Shown: in pieces, positions 1 to 7,597 of the stretch
How the letters are laid out: every line of letters begins with the position of its first letter
Position numbering within the stretch: position 1 is the first letter of the stretch
Assembly (NCBI GenBank): GCA_018657065.1
Contig: JABHXU010000017.1
Span: 107,067 to 160,000, forward strand
DNA length: 52,934 nucleotides
Source of the DNA: an archaeon
GTDB lineage: Archaea > Nanobdellota > Nanobdellia > Woesearchaeales > GW2011-AR15
Direction: 5' to 3'
Position numbers and translations under genes: made by a program
The notes under the pieces: generated by a model
Database searches by the model: none
What the model was told of the DNA's origin: nothing
What the model saw: only the letters and a program-made list of their open reading frames with translations

Positions 1-100
1 AGCAGGATTTGACTCTGCAGAGGTTGACTTTGAACTATTAGTTCCAGTTAATACGGCAACAGGACAATCTACATATTATTTTTACGTAGAAATTGCTTAA
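1..100 (+). CDS. Surface/secreted protein, C-terminal end only (paralogue of the next gene)
   Basis: The window opens inside a reading frame (codons from base 2) that ends at TAA 98-100. The last residues, ending TYYFYVEIA, match the end of the next gene (TYYFYLELTSS) and the end of the large surface protein at 13812-15713 (SYYFFVEVE). A segment about 20 residues earlier also matches: DFELLVP here, DFQAIVP next door, HFQMLVG in the large protein. It is therefore the tail of a third family member, in tandem with the gene at 165. The function is unknown. The family looks exported, with an N-terminal hydrophobic helix in the two complete members. Confidence 0.7.
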   Translation, partial: AGFDSAEVDFELLVPVNTATGQSTYYFYVEIA

Positions 101-164
101 AAATAGATAATAAAATAGTAATATAGAGACACGAAGTTAGATTATATAGTAAAAGGTGGAAAAA

Positions 165-920
165 ATGCTTAAAAAAACACAGCAAAAGGACATGGGGATA
201 ATAATGCTCACCCTAATGTTTACAGTAATAGTACTGAGCGTTTATGTAGTTGGAGACCCAACTGGAGCAGCTCTTACTAATCTATCCACCTCACAAAAAG
301 CAGCAACCACACCTGATTTTGGAAATCACAGTAAGGGTGCTATTCATACTATTAGACTTGGTGCAACTCAGCAAGACACTAAATGGAAAGCTTATGTAGG
401 AAATGTTACTTCAGCTTTCGTTTTAGATGATGCTGATGATTACTCTATTTATCAATGGACAATTAATAGTTTTACTGGTCAAGTATACATAACTAGAAAT
501 AGTTCAGTTACTTGGAGTAATGTTGGATGCGCAGTAGCAGCAAATAAGGAAACTGAAGACACAACAAATAGTCACACTAGTACTGCAGAGGATTCATTAA
601 ATAGTACCTTTGTATTACAAGCACATAAACAATTTTATGTTGGAGCAACAGATATAACTGCTAACAATTGTTTTTCAATTGCAACGAACATTAATGACAC
701 TGCACAAACACCAAGTGGTACACAACCATTTACAGAAGTATTACTATGGGATTCAGATGGAAAAATGATCTACACAACTTTTGTTGAAAGTGATGTTTCA
801 GGATATAGAAATGTTACAGGTCAAGATACTTATGATTTTCAAGCAATAGTACCTGAATCAGGTAGTGCAGGAGATCCAGCATTTACTTACTATTTTTATT
901 TAGAACTGACTTCAAGTTAA
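165..920 (+). CDS. Membrane-anchored or pilin-like surface protein, family shared with 1-100 and 13812-15713
   Basis: A 251-aa protein of unknown function. A short basic N-terminus (MLKKTQQKD) is followed by one hydrophobic helix at about residues 10-30, then a beta-rich Thr/Ser/Asn-rich ectodomain. I start it at ATG 165 because GGTG at 155-158 is a well spaced ribosome binding site; the GTG at 156 lies inside that site. Residues from about 60 to the end align with the last 200 residues of the 13812-15713 protein. Shared elements include W-x-AY-GN-T, YQW, G-[QE]-VY, two conserved cysteines, EVLL, [IM]-[IV]-YTT and the YYF-rich end. It may be an S-layer or pilus-like subunit, but that is inference. 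Confidence 0.75.
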   Translation: MLKKTQQKDMGIIMLTLMFTVIVLSVYVVGDPTGAALTNLSTSQKAATTPDFGNHSKGAIHTIRLGATQQDTKWKAYVGNVTSAFVLDDADDYSIYQWTINSFTGQVYITRNSSVTWSNVGCAVAANKETEDTTNSHTSTAEDSLNSTFVLQAHKQFYVGATDITANNCFSIATNINDTAQTPSGTQPFTEVLLWDSDGKMIYTTFVESDVSGYRNVTGQDTYDFQAIVPESGSAGDPAFTYYFYLELTSS

Positions 921-953
921 ACTTGAATTGTTTTAATTTTTAATTTTTTTAAA

Positions 954-1208
954 TTATTTTTTAGATTTTTTTGTGAAAAAAAAGTAAATTATAATTGGAG
1001 TAAGTAAATAAATTAACCAAGAGATTAACTTACCAAGAGTTGTTAAATGTAGACTTGGAAAAAGTAAGTCTAGTTCTAAAAGATTGATGAAATTCAAACT
1101 AGAAAAATCTTTGATTGTTATTGAATATATTAGAAGTAAAACCATATGAAATAAAGCTGAAAAAATTATAAAATATTTAATGGAATTTAAGAATCTATTT
1201 TTGTCCAT
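954..1208 (-). CDS. Small two-helix membrane protein
   Basis: An 84-aa hypothetical protein. Hydrophobic helices lie at about residues 11-30 and 58-78, and the tail is basic (FFFTKKSKK), so both ends are probably cytoplasmic. There is no recognisable family. It stands alone between the convergent surface-protein gene and scpA. ATG is the start, and an AT-rich promoter-like stretch lies upstream at about 1225-1245. The call rests on an open frame with a coherent membrane topology only. Confidence 0.55.
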   Translation of the reverse strand: MDKNRFLNSIKYFIIFSALFHMVLLLIYSITIKDFSSLNFINLLELDLLFPSLHLTTLGKLISWLIYLLTPIIIYFFFTKKSKK

Positions 1209-1278
1209 AATTGTTTGTTAAAAATGTCTTATATATAAATTTAATAGGCTTATGATTTGATTTTATTATGTAATGAAA

Positions 1279-2055
1279 TTATTTAGAATTCTCAATAAGT
1301 TCAATATCAATATCGCCAAAATGTGCTTTTTGAAATAGTTCAACTTTTCTTTGATGGTCTAAATGAAGAAGAGGAATAAATGTGAACAATTTATCTTCTT
1401 TAGTTTCTTGAGTATCATTAACAAGTAAATTAAAAGTTAATTTCGGAGCTTTTTTTCCTAGATCAATAAAATGGTTAGTTATTTTTTTGTATACCTCTTT
1501 GATAACTAAACTAATGTCTCTTTTTCTTTCTGGAGCTCTCATTTTTACTTTTTCTTTTATCTTTGGCGGTCTTCTTTTGTATACATGAAGTGCTTTTTCA
1601 AGTGCATTAACTAAATCAAAAACACTAACTTTTCTTTTTCTAGGTTGCGGTGTTCTTGGATAAATACTTGGTTTATCTTCTAAATTAATTGCACCAGAAC
1701 CTTCATAATCAACTAAATCTTCAAATAATTCGTCAGGTTCAGGATCATTTGCACTAGCAATTAATGAGTCTAGAGCACTGATATCTTCTTCCATAAATCT
1801 GTATGATTTAACTCTAAGTAAAATTGCTGCTGCTAATAGAACCTTCCCACTAATTTTTAGATCCATTTCTTTAAATTTTTTTAATTTTTCAAGAAATTTT
1901 GCAGATAAAAGTGAGACATCAATATCCCAAGGATCCATTTTTTCACTTGAAACTAATTCGTAAATCAAAGCTTGCCACGTTATTTCATCAGAATTAAATA
2001 AAATACTGAATACTTGGTCATTAGAACTATTAGTGGCTTCTATCATTTTTAACAT
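1279..2055 (-). CDS. scpA: Segregation and condensation protein A (ScpA, kleisin)
   Basis: A 258-aa kleisin that bridges SMC heads in chromosome condensation and segregation. The N-terminal helical region has the typical ScpA pattern with MDPWDIDVSLL at about residues 40-50, followed by FLEKLKKFKEMDLKISGKVLLAAAILL-type helices (here in fragments: FLEKLKKF, LLAAAILLRVKSYR). An acidic linker is followed by a C-terminal winged-helix-like part containing DLVNALEKAL. Length fits archaeal ScpA. A TATA-like ACTTTATATAC lies upstream at about 2072-2084. Met4 at 2046 is an alternative start. No smc or scpB is adjacent. Confidence 0.85.
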   Translation of the reverse strand: MLKMIEATNSSNDQVFSILFNSDEITWQALIYELVSSEKMDPWDIDVSLLSAKFLEKLKKFKEMDLKISGKVLLAAAILLRVKSYRFMEEDISALDSLIASANDPEPDELFEDLVDYEGSGAINLEDKPSIYPRTPQPRKRKVSVFDLVNALEKALHVYKRRPPKIKEKVKMRAPERKRDISLVIKEVYKKITNHFIDLGKKAPKLTFNLLVNDTQETKEDKLFTFIPLLHLDHQRKVELFQKAHFGDIDIELIENSK

Positions 2056-2212
2056 GTATATATTTGCTATACTAGTATATAAAGTTTTTGAGTTACAAAA
2101 ATTTTATGCTTGAAAATATTTGATTTTCATTGTATAAACGTTTTGTATACAAAGAGTATTTATCGACTAGAAGTTAATTAAATTTTTTTTGATATTTAAA
2201 CTTAATGAATCA

Positions 2213-2341
2213 TTATCTTTCATTTAGTTCAGGATTAAGATATTCGATTAGAGTTTTTTCAAGTTGAATACGAAAATTAGTTTCTCTAAGGAGTTTTTCT
2301 GTGAACGCTGTTATTATATGTTTAAGTGGAATTAAATTTAA
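2213..2341 (-). pseudogene. Short decayed coding remnant
   Basis: On the minus strand about 42 codons stay open and look coding (…ITAFTEKLLRETNFRIQ…, then LIEYLNPELNER and a stop) but have no start codon: an in-frame TAA precedes them. The ending E-x-x-LIEYLNPELN resembles the C-terminal end of some GIY-YIG-type nucleases, which is only a weak hint. The remainder of 2056-2422 is AT-rich and holds nothing else I can support. It could be a chance open stretch. Confidence 0.25.
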
Positions 2342-2422
2342 TTAAGTGAATTGATTTTAACTTTTTTGTACTATTCTTGTTGACAGAAAGTCATTTTATG
2401 TTTATTTTTGATGGTTAAATCT

Positions 2423-3132
2423 TTAGTTAATACTGTGCCAAAGCATTTCAAAATAATTTTTAAAAGATTTTGAAATTTTTTGACTTTTAATTACAGTTGC
2501 AAATGGAATATCATTCCATACTATAAGCGCTACTTTGTTTCCATAAACCCAGGTTGATGTGGGTGAAGCAAATTTTTGAGGAATAAATTTAAAAATTGCA
2601 TAACCTTTTTTTACGGTTATATGTTTTTTTAAATCTTCTGGGACAATAACTTTAGAATCTATTTTGCATCTTTTTTTTGTTTTTGAAATAATAAAAAATC
2701 ATGTTTCATAATGTCAGCAAATTCTCCAGTTGAACCAAATGAAACATAAGAGTTGTATTTTAATATTTCACAGAGAATTGATTTAATTCCTTTTTTTCCA
2801 ACATATATAGTTGATTCTTCAGAATCATTTGATTTTTGGTATTTATTTATTAAATCAGGAACAATTAAATCTACTAATTCTTTTTTTTCATTGATTTGAT
2901 CTTTGAGTAGTTTAGGTGAATTTGCTTTGAATAATTTTTTATTTGAGGAGATTGAATAGGATACTAATCCTTTTTTTATTAATCTTTCAATTATTTCATA
3001 TACTGTAGTTCTATGTATTTTGGATCTTTCTCCAATTTTTCCAGCCATTGAGGGTCCAAAATTAATTAAAGTAAGATAAACTTTTGCTTCATTAACATCT
3101 AGGCCAATTTTTACTAAATTTTTAATGTCCAT
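2423..3132 (-). pseudogene. TrmB-family transcriptional regulator, interrupted by a -1 frameshift in an A8 run
   Basis: Two frames make one TrmB-type regulator. The first (3132 to the stop at 2659) carries the N-terminal winged helix, with GLDVNEAKVYLTLINFG and the recognition part HRTTVYEIIERL, then a linker. It ends in QKQKKDAK-stop right after eight A residues (T 2671-2678 on the plus strand). The second frame continues without a gap from that run: RCKIDSKVIVPEDL, then WVYGNKVALIVWNDIP and a tail KNYFEMLWHSIN, typical of the TrmB effector domain. One extra A, or a -1 slip, restores a protein of about 236 aa. It may be a true mutation, a sequencing slip or real frameshifting. An operator-like palindrome lies upstream. 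Confidence 0.8.
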
Positions 3133-3169
3133 ATGTTTAAGAAATTTTTTTTTAATTTAAATTTTTTTA

Positions 3170-3193
3170 TTGTTGTAGGTATACCAACAACAA
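3170..3193. promoter_or_regulatory. 24-bp palindromic operator between the TrmB-type gene and 3241
   Basis: Arms TTGTTGT and ACAACAA flank the self-complementary core GGTATACC, with one unpaired base on each side of the core. It sits just upstream of the TATA-like ATTTAAATT (about 3153-3162) of the minus-strand regulator and upstream of the plus-strand gene at 3241. That is the position expected for an autoregulatory site. Binding by the adjacent TrmB-type protein is inference. Confidence 0.6.
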
Positions 3194-3240
3194 ATATTAA
3201 TGAATTATATTACTACTTTAAAGTGAAATTATTGTAAAAA

Positions 3241-4830
3241 ATGAAAATAATTGATCAAATTCAAAAGGCTAAGGCACGTTATAGTATAAGACAAGCAGAG
3301 AGAGAAGAAAAGGAAGCTTGGTTAAGAAAAACAAGAAGGGAAGGATTAGTTGGAATTGGTGGATTGTTAGGTGCAGTAATGGCTGCACTATATGTAAAAG
3401 TCCCTACAAAGGCAGGTTTTGAGGAATATGAAGATCCTCATACTATTCTTAGTATTTTAGCAGATGAATATATTTTAAAGACATTTGACTATTTTGTTTT
3501 GAATGAGACAGGTAAACCTCTTGTAAATGTAGCTGAACATGTTTTAGGAGAAGAGATTAGAGATTTACGCATAGCAATTAATGATGAATTAAATTTTGCT
3601 GTAACTATTGGAGAAATTACACCTGGAGGAGGGAATTGGAAAGAAGAATATTTTTCACATTTAGGAAGTGTTGCAACTTCAAATTTTCTAGCTTATTTGG
3701 GGAACTTTGAAATAAATAATCTTAAAATAGCGGCAAGAACTGCAATTTCTCAATCACCTGTTGATTTTTTGTTTGATATTGCAGATTTAATTAGGGGTCA
3801 AATAGATGGAAAAGATTCTTTTGGGTATGATTTAAATGGAATAGATCATAAATTGAATTATGCATCTGTTGCTTTAGCAATAGCAGGAATGGATCACGGA
3901 GATGATCTGGCGGATATTGCAAGAGCAGCTAAATATGTTGCTACAGAATCTGGAGAAAAAATTATTTATGCAACAAAAGCGGGAGAAATTTTTGAAATTG
4001 TTGGAGATACTGTAAAGTCTGTAGGAAATAGTGAATTAGATGATTTAACAAGAACAACGCTATTAACTGCAAAAGGGAATGGAAATTTGATAATAGATGT
4101 TGGAACAGGAAAACAAGTAGCTACATTAGGTGTAGGTACAATTTTTCAAGGAATAAATGGAACACCTACAATTTTAACTATAGATCCAAGTTCAAGTGTA
4201 TGGAATAATATTGCTAAAAATCCAATGAATTATTTGGCACAGGTTCAGTCAGGAGTAGTTGGCACTAATACTGCTGTTGAAAGTTTAGAAGTAGTTGCAA
4301 GAAATGCACCTTATTCAAGAGCTATGTTTCCAAATAGAGCGTTGGCATCTATGTGTTTAGATCCTAATGAATTAGGAAGTTTTGCAAAATATGGATCTAG
4401 ATTTCAAACGACATATAATCTTACACCTATGCTTAGAGGTTTTAAATTTGGTCATGCACCAAATGAGTGGGTTAATTATGTATATAATTTAAATGGAGTT
4501 CAAAATGTTTTAAAATTAGCAGGTGTTTTTGAAGGAGAAGTAAATACATCTAGAACAAGACAAATATTAGGTGAGTTTGTTGAAACTCAAAGATTTCGAA
4601 AAGGAAGTGGTGGAATTCCAATAGTTGGACCACAATATCAACAATTTTTAGATGCTTTAACATCAGGAGATAATATACCGAATTATTTTCATTCATTGGG
4701 CGTTCCAGGTTTACGAACAGCAAGAAGATTAGTAGATAATGAGATTGGTATGCTAAATACGCATTTTGCAGCTTTAATTAAGTCAGGATCTACACCTTTA
4801 CCTCAATACATAGTTGAGATTACACCTTAA
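3241..4830 (+). CDS. Orphan protein, 529 aa, with N-terminal coiled helix and one membrane segment
   Basis: I do not recognise a family. The N-terminus is a charged helix rich in K/R/E (about residues 1-33), followed by a glycine/alanine-rich hydrophobic stretch LVGIGGLLGAVMAALYV (about 36-53) that could be a membrane anchor. The remaining 475 residues are soluble in composition and mix helical parts with a beta-rich middle (residues about 235-310, with GNGNLIIDVGTGKQVATLG). The start is ATG with a TATA-like AATTATATTA at about 3203-3212, so the transcript is probably leaderless. The gene at 4858 follows closely, suggesting an operon controlled from the palindrome at 3170. Confidence 0.6.
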   Translation: MKIIDQIQKAKARYSIRQAEREEKEAWLRKTRREGLVGIGGLLGAVMAALYVKVPTKAGFEEYEDPHTILSILADEYILKTFDYFVLNETGKPLVNVAEHVLGEEIRDLRIAINDELNFAVTIGEITPGGGNWKEEYFSHLGSVATSNFLAYLGNFEINNLKIAARTAISQSPVDFLFDIADLIRGQIDGKDSFGYDLNGIDHKLNYASVALAIAGMDHGDDLADIARAAKYVATESGEKIIYATKAGEIFEIVGDTVKSVGNSELDDLTRTTLLTAKGNGNLIIDVGTGKQVATLGVGTIFQGINGTPTILTIDPSSSVWNNIAKNPMNYLAQVQSGVVGTNTAVESLEVVARNAPYSRAMFPNRALASMCLDPNELGSFAKYGSRFQTTYNLTPMLRGFKFGHAPNEWVNYVYNLNGVQNVLKLAGVFEGEVNTSRTRQILGEFVETQRFRKGSGGIPIVGPQYQQFLDALTSGDNIPNYFHSLGVPGLRTARRLVDNEIGMLNTHFAALIKSGSTPLPQYIVEITP

Positions 4831-4857
4831 AAATTAAAATTAATGGAGAATAATAAA

Positions 4858-5352
4858 ATGACACTAGAAAATTATTTTGTAGTTGATTACTTAAATATAA
4901 ATAAGATAATATCTGGTAATTCTGCAAGTTTAGAAATAGAAGTAAGTATTTCAAAAAAACTAATTAATGGAGAACAAAAAAAGGGAATTGAACTAATACT
5001 TGGAGAAGGAACAAGTAACCAATTTAGTTATTGGTCTGAACTTCCAGATGAGTTAACTGAAAATAGAGATTTAATTGAAGTAGGTGATAATTACTTAATT
5101 CAAATAGTACTTGATAAAGATAAAGTTCTTGTTGATTTTTCAAGACAAGATGAGTCCTTATATCAAAAGGAAGAGGGTCAAATATATAACGAAATGTTAA
5201 CTTTAGCTCCGAAAAAAGAGTCATTAGCTGATAAATTATTAACTATTGTCAGTTTAGGTTTGCAGTATCAAACTAGTTATCTAACGGAACTAGGTCATGC
5301 ACCACCTTTTGTGGGATATAATCTAAAATCAAATATATCAATTAAAGATTAA
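4858..5352 (+). CDS. Orphan protein, 164 aa, co-transcribed with 3241
   Basis: There is no recognised family. The protein is acidic and predicted mixed alpha/beta, with no signal peptide and no membrane helix. I prefer ATG 4858 because GGAG at 4845-4848 is well spaced for it; an upstream in-frame ATG at 4843 would add five residues (MENNK). The gene lies a few tens of bases behind the 529-aa gene on the same strand. The pair has no visible homologue elsewhere in the window. Confidence 0.55.
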   Translation: MTLENYFVVDYLNINKIISGNSASLEIEVSISKKLINGEQKKGIELILGEGTSNQFSYWSELPDELTENRDLIEVGDNYLIQIVLDKDKVLVDFSRQDESLYQKEEGQIYNEMLTLAPKKESLADKLLTIVSLGLQYQTSYLTELGHAPPFVGYNLKSNISIKD

Positions 5353-5427
5353 TTTTTTGTATATAAATATTATTTAGTTAAAAATAGTTTAGATAATTAT
5401 TAATAATAAAAAATATAAAAAAAGTAG

Positions 5428-5500
5428 TGGGCCTGCTCGGACTCGAACCGAGGATCCTCTCCGTGTAAGGGAGACATCATAGCCACTAGACCACAAGCCC
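5428..5500 (-). tRNA. tRNA-Val (anticodon TAC)
   Basis: On the minus strand the acceptor GGGCTTG pairs with CAGGCCC. The anticodon arm is TCTCC-CTTACAC-GGAGA with anticodon TAC, and the T arm is CTCGG-TTCGAGT-CCGAG with perfect pairing. The discriminator base is A, no CCA is encoded and there is no intron. It sits just downstream of the rpl15e stop, on the same strand. Confidence 0.97.
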
Positions 5501-5523
5501 TATATGAAAATAAAAAAAAATGA

Positions 5524-6108
5524 TTAATGCGCTCTTCTCTTATTTGAGTCAGCTCTTAAACTTGGTCGTACTTTTTCAGCACCTTTACCTTTGTTTCTTA
5601 AACCTCTAGACTTTCTTCCTGCAGAAGTTAAACCTCTTTCAACTCTGTTTCTATGAGCAGGTTTATGCATCCAACTTAATTCTTTTCTAGATTTAATAAC
5701 TGGGTGGTGTTTATCAACCAAAATTATTTCATACCAAATATTATTTCCATCTTCAGCAACCCAGTATGAGTTTAAAACTTCACAGTTTGGGTATTTTTTG
5801 TTTGCTCTTTCTTCGGAAATTCTCTGATAATTTTTTGCAACAACCTTTTTTTGTCTCTTGTTTTTAGGTCTTCTACCTTTTTTGATAAGAGGTCTCATTC
5901 TTCCTCCTCTAGTAACCCTTTGTCTAACAAGAATAAATCCTTGTAAAGCTTTGTATCCAAGTGATCTAGCTTTATCAAGTCTGGTTGGTCGTTTAATTCT
6001 AACTGTTACAGGTTCTCTTCTCCATGTAACTAATCTTTGCTTCCATAGCTCTGGCATATTTTTCTTTGGTTTTTTCCAAAGTTCCTTAATATATTTGTAT
6101 ACTCCCAT
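5524..6108 (-). CDS. rpl15e: 50S ribosomal protein L15e
   Basis: A 194-aa large-subunit protein found only in archaea and eukaryotes. Family signatures include the N-terminal [26 protein letters not shown] and the basic tail [18 protein letters not shown]. Length is typical. The ATG has a ribosome binding site GGTGA (plus-strand TCACC at about 6116-6120). The gene is divergent from rps6e and has its own TATA box and a structured leader (separate entries). tRNA-Val follows downstream on the same strand. Confidence 0.97.
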   Translation of the reverse strand: MGVYKYIKELWKKPKKNMPELWKQRLVTWRREPVTVRIKRPTRLDKARSLGYKALQGFILVRQRVTRGGRMRPLIKKGRRPKNKRQKKVVAKNYQRISEERANKKYPNCEVLNSYWVAEDGNNIWYEIILVDKHHPVIKSRKELSWMHKPAHRNRVERGLTSAGRKSRGLRNKGKGAEKVRPSLRADSNKRRAH

Positions 6109-6161
6109 TGAGTTTTCACCTATGTTTGAGATTCAGGCTTGCTAAAGTCCTACATTTCTCA
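6109..6161 (-). promoter_or_regulatory. Structured 5' leader of rpl15e
   Basis: The predicted transcription start is about 6161, from the TATA box at 6183-6192. An outer stem TCTCA/TGAGA (6157-6161 with 6127-6131) encloses a hairpin formed by AGGACTT and AAGCCT around the loop TAGC (6151-6135 in minus-strand order). The ribosome binding site GGTGA follows. A role in ribosomal-protein feedback control is inference. Confidence 0.45.
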
Positions 6162-6182
6162 GAATTTAGGGAATTCAGATCT

Positions 6183-6192
6183 GTTTAAAAAG
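6183..6192 (-). promoter_or_regulatory. TATA box of rpl15e
   Basis: CTTTTTAAAC on the minus strand. The same sequence serves rps6e in the opposite direction at 6263-6272, so the two divergent ribosomal-protein genes use matching promoters. Confidence 0.6.
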
Positions 6193-6262
6193 ATTATGAT
6201 AAAAACTTAATTTTTGAGGTCGTAGAAGATTTAATTATAGGTTTTTAGAAAATTATAGCAAT

Positions 6263-6272
6263 CTTTTTAAAC
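6263..6272 (+). promoter_or_regulatory. TATA box of rps6e
   Basis: CTTTTTAAAC about 26 bases upstream of a predicted start near 6292, which is exactly where the structured leader begins. Confidence 0.6.
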
Positions 6273-6291
6273 AAACATTTACTTCTTTTTC

Positions 6292-6377
6292 TTGCTGAGG
6301 ATAATAATCCTTGGGATGATTCCGTGTCAAGGAACTTAAGATAAGTTCTCAGTTATAATATTAGGTGAATAAAAAAA
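6292..6377 (+). ncRNA. Three-way-junction RNA: leader of rps6e or a separate small RNA
   Basis: Three stems nest without waste. P1 is CTGAG/CTCAG (6295-6299 with 6348-6352). P2 is CCTTG/CAAGG (6309-6313 with 6328-6332). P3 is AACTTA/TAAGTT with loop AGA (6333-6338 with 6342-6347). P2, P3 and the 3' strand of P1 abut with no unpaired base; the P1-P2 joint is GATAATAAT. The fold starts at the predicted transcription start and ends about 25 bases before the rps6e ATG, with AGGTGA as ribosome binding site in between. I cannot assign it to a known RNA family. Confidence 0.5.
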
Positions 6378-6827
6378 ATGGCAGAATTTAAATTAAGTAT
6401 TGGTGATCCTAAATCTGGAAAAACAATACAAATTGAAGCTAAAGACGAGAGTGCAATAGGTTTTTTAAATAAAAAAATTGGAGACAAAGTTAAGGGAGAA
6501 TTAGTTGATAAACCTGGATATGAATTTGAAATTACAGGTGGATCAGATTATTGTGGTTTTCCAATGAGAAAAGATCTTGAAGGTCCAATTAGAAAAAAAA
6601 TCATGATTACTCAAGGTGTAGGTATTAGAAATAAAGATCATGGAATTAGAAAAAGAAAAACAGTTTGTGGAAACACAGTTCATGAAAAAATATCTTTAAT
6701 TTCATTAAAAGTGGTTAAAATAGGTAAAAAACCATTAGTTGAAGTTGCTCCTGAAACTCCTGTAGAAGGAGATGCTCCAGCAGCAGAGAAAAAAGAAGAA
6801 GCAAAACCAACAACAAAAAAAGAATAA
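6378..6827 (+). CDS. rps6e: 30S ribosomal protein S6e
   Basis: A 149-aa small-subunit protein of the archaeal/eukaryotic set. It has the S6e core FKLSIGDPKSGKTIQ, then GYEFEITGGSDYCGFPMR and the basic segment RKRKTVCGNTVHEKISLIS. The last 30 residues form a Pro/Ala/Glu/Lys-rich low-complexity tail (PETPVEGDAPAAEKKEE). The start is fixed by AGGTGA upstream of ATG. The promoter and structured leader are listed separately. T-rich stretches after the stop fit archaeal termination. Confidence 0.97.
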   Translation: MAEFKLSIGDPKSGKTIQIEAKDESAIGFLNKKIGDKVKGELVDKPGYEFEITGGSDYCGFPMRKDLEGPIRKKIMITQGVGIRNKDHGIRKRKTVCGNTVHEKISLISLKVVKIGKKPLVEVAPETPVEGDAPAAEKKEEAKPTTKKE

Positions 6828-6843
6828 TTTCTTTTTTATTTTT

Positions 6844-7521
6844 TTAAATTTTATTTCTTTCTTTTAAACTAATAAATTTATTATTACCAATAATAATATG
6901 ATCTAAAATTGGAATTCCAATGATTTTTCCTGCAATTATTAGTTGTTTAGTAATTTTTATATCTTCTAAGCTAGGCATAGGATCTCCTGAAGGATGATTA
7001 TGTACTAAGATTATTGATGCAGCAGCACTACTAATAGCAGCACTAAATATTTCTCTAGGATGAATTAAAGTTGCATCTAATATTCCTATAAAAATTGTTT
7101 TTTTGGAAATTAATTGTTTTTTTGAATCCAAAAATAAGCCAAGAAGAATCTCTTTATTTTTGTACTTAAGGTAGTTGAGGAGATGGTATACATCTTCTGG
7201 GCTATTTATTTTTGGATTTTCAAAGTTATGATAACTTGAAAGTCTGTTTGCAAGTTCAAAACTTGCTATGATTCTACAGGATTTTGCTATTCCTATTCCA
7301 GGAATTTTGCTTAATTTATGAGGTGAGAGTTTGGATAATTGCAATAAATTATATGATGAAAGAAGTTCTTTAGATAAATCTAAAACATTTTTTTCTTTTA
7401 TTCCTTTTTCTAAAAGAATAGCAATGAGTTCATAATCACTTAACGAAGATACACCAAATTCAATCATTCTTTCTCGAGGAAGACTATTTTTTGGTAAATT
7501 TTTTAATTTTAAATTACTCAT
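6844..7521 (-). CDS. radC: RadC-like JAMM/MPN+ protein
   Basis: A 225-aa protein with an N-terminal helix-hairpin-helix part (LSKIPGIGIAKSCRI) and a C-terminal JAMM domain whose metal-binding motif HNHPSGDP…ED is intact. RadC is widespread in bacteria and in many mobile elements; its molecular role is still unsettled despite the historical DNA-repair name. I choose ATG 7521; a TTG at 7530 would add three residues. A TATA-like ATATATAAAC lies at about 7547-7556. It probably came from bacteria (inference). Confidence 0.9.
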   Translation of the reverse strand: MSNLKLKNLPKNSLPRERMIEFGVSSLSDYELIAILLEKGIKEKNVLDLSKELLSSYNLLQLSKLSPHKLSKIPGIGIAKSCRIIASFELANRLSSYHNFENPKINSPEDVYHLLNYLKYKNKEILLGLFLDSKKQLISKKTIFIGILDATLIHPREIFSAAISSAAASIILVHNHPSGDPMPSLEDIKITKQLIIAGKIIGIPILDHIIIGNNKFISLKERNKI

Positions 7522-7597
7522 GTATAGCAATTTTATTAATAATGTTGTTTATATATTTTTGCAAAAAAATAAAAATAAATCTTAATTAGTTAGTTTT

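Noticed and set aside
5024-5224. Minus-strand frames inside larger genes (for example here, 8634-8819, 21486-21749, 34491-34724, 36476-36787)
   Set aside because: They lie antisense to well supported genes, have low-complexity compositions and lack their own start signals.
5858-6145. A 95-codon plus-strand frame over rpl15e
   Set aside because: It is antisense to L15e codons and its leader, with no ribosome binding site.
6295-6352. Hammerhead ribozyme, because of CTGAGGA followed by stems in a three-way junction
   Set aside because: The conserved GAAA strand and the cleavage triplet are not in place, and P2, P3 and P1 abut directly, leaving no catalytic core strands.
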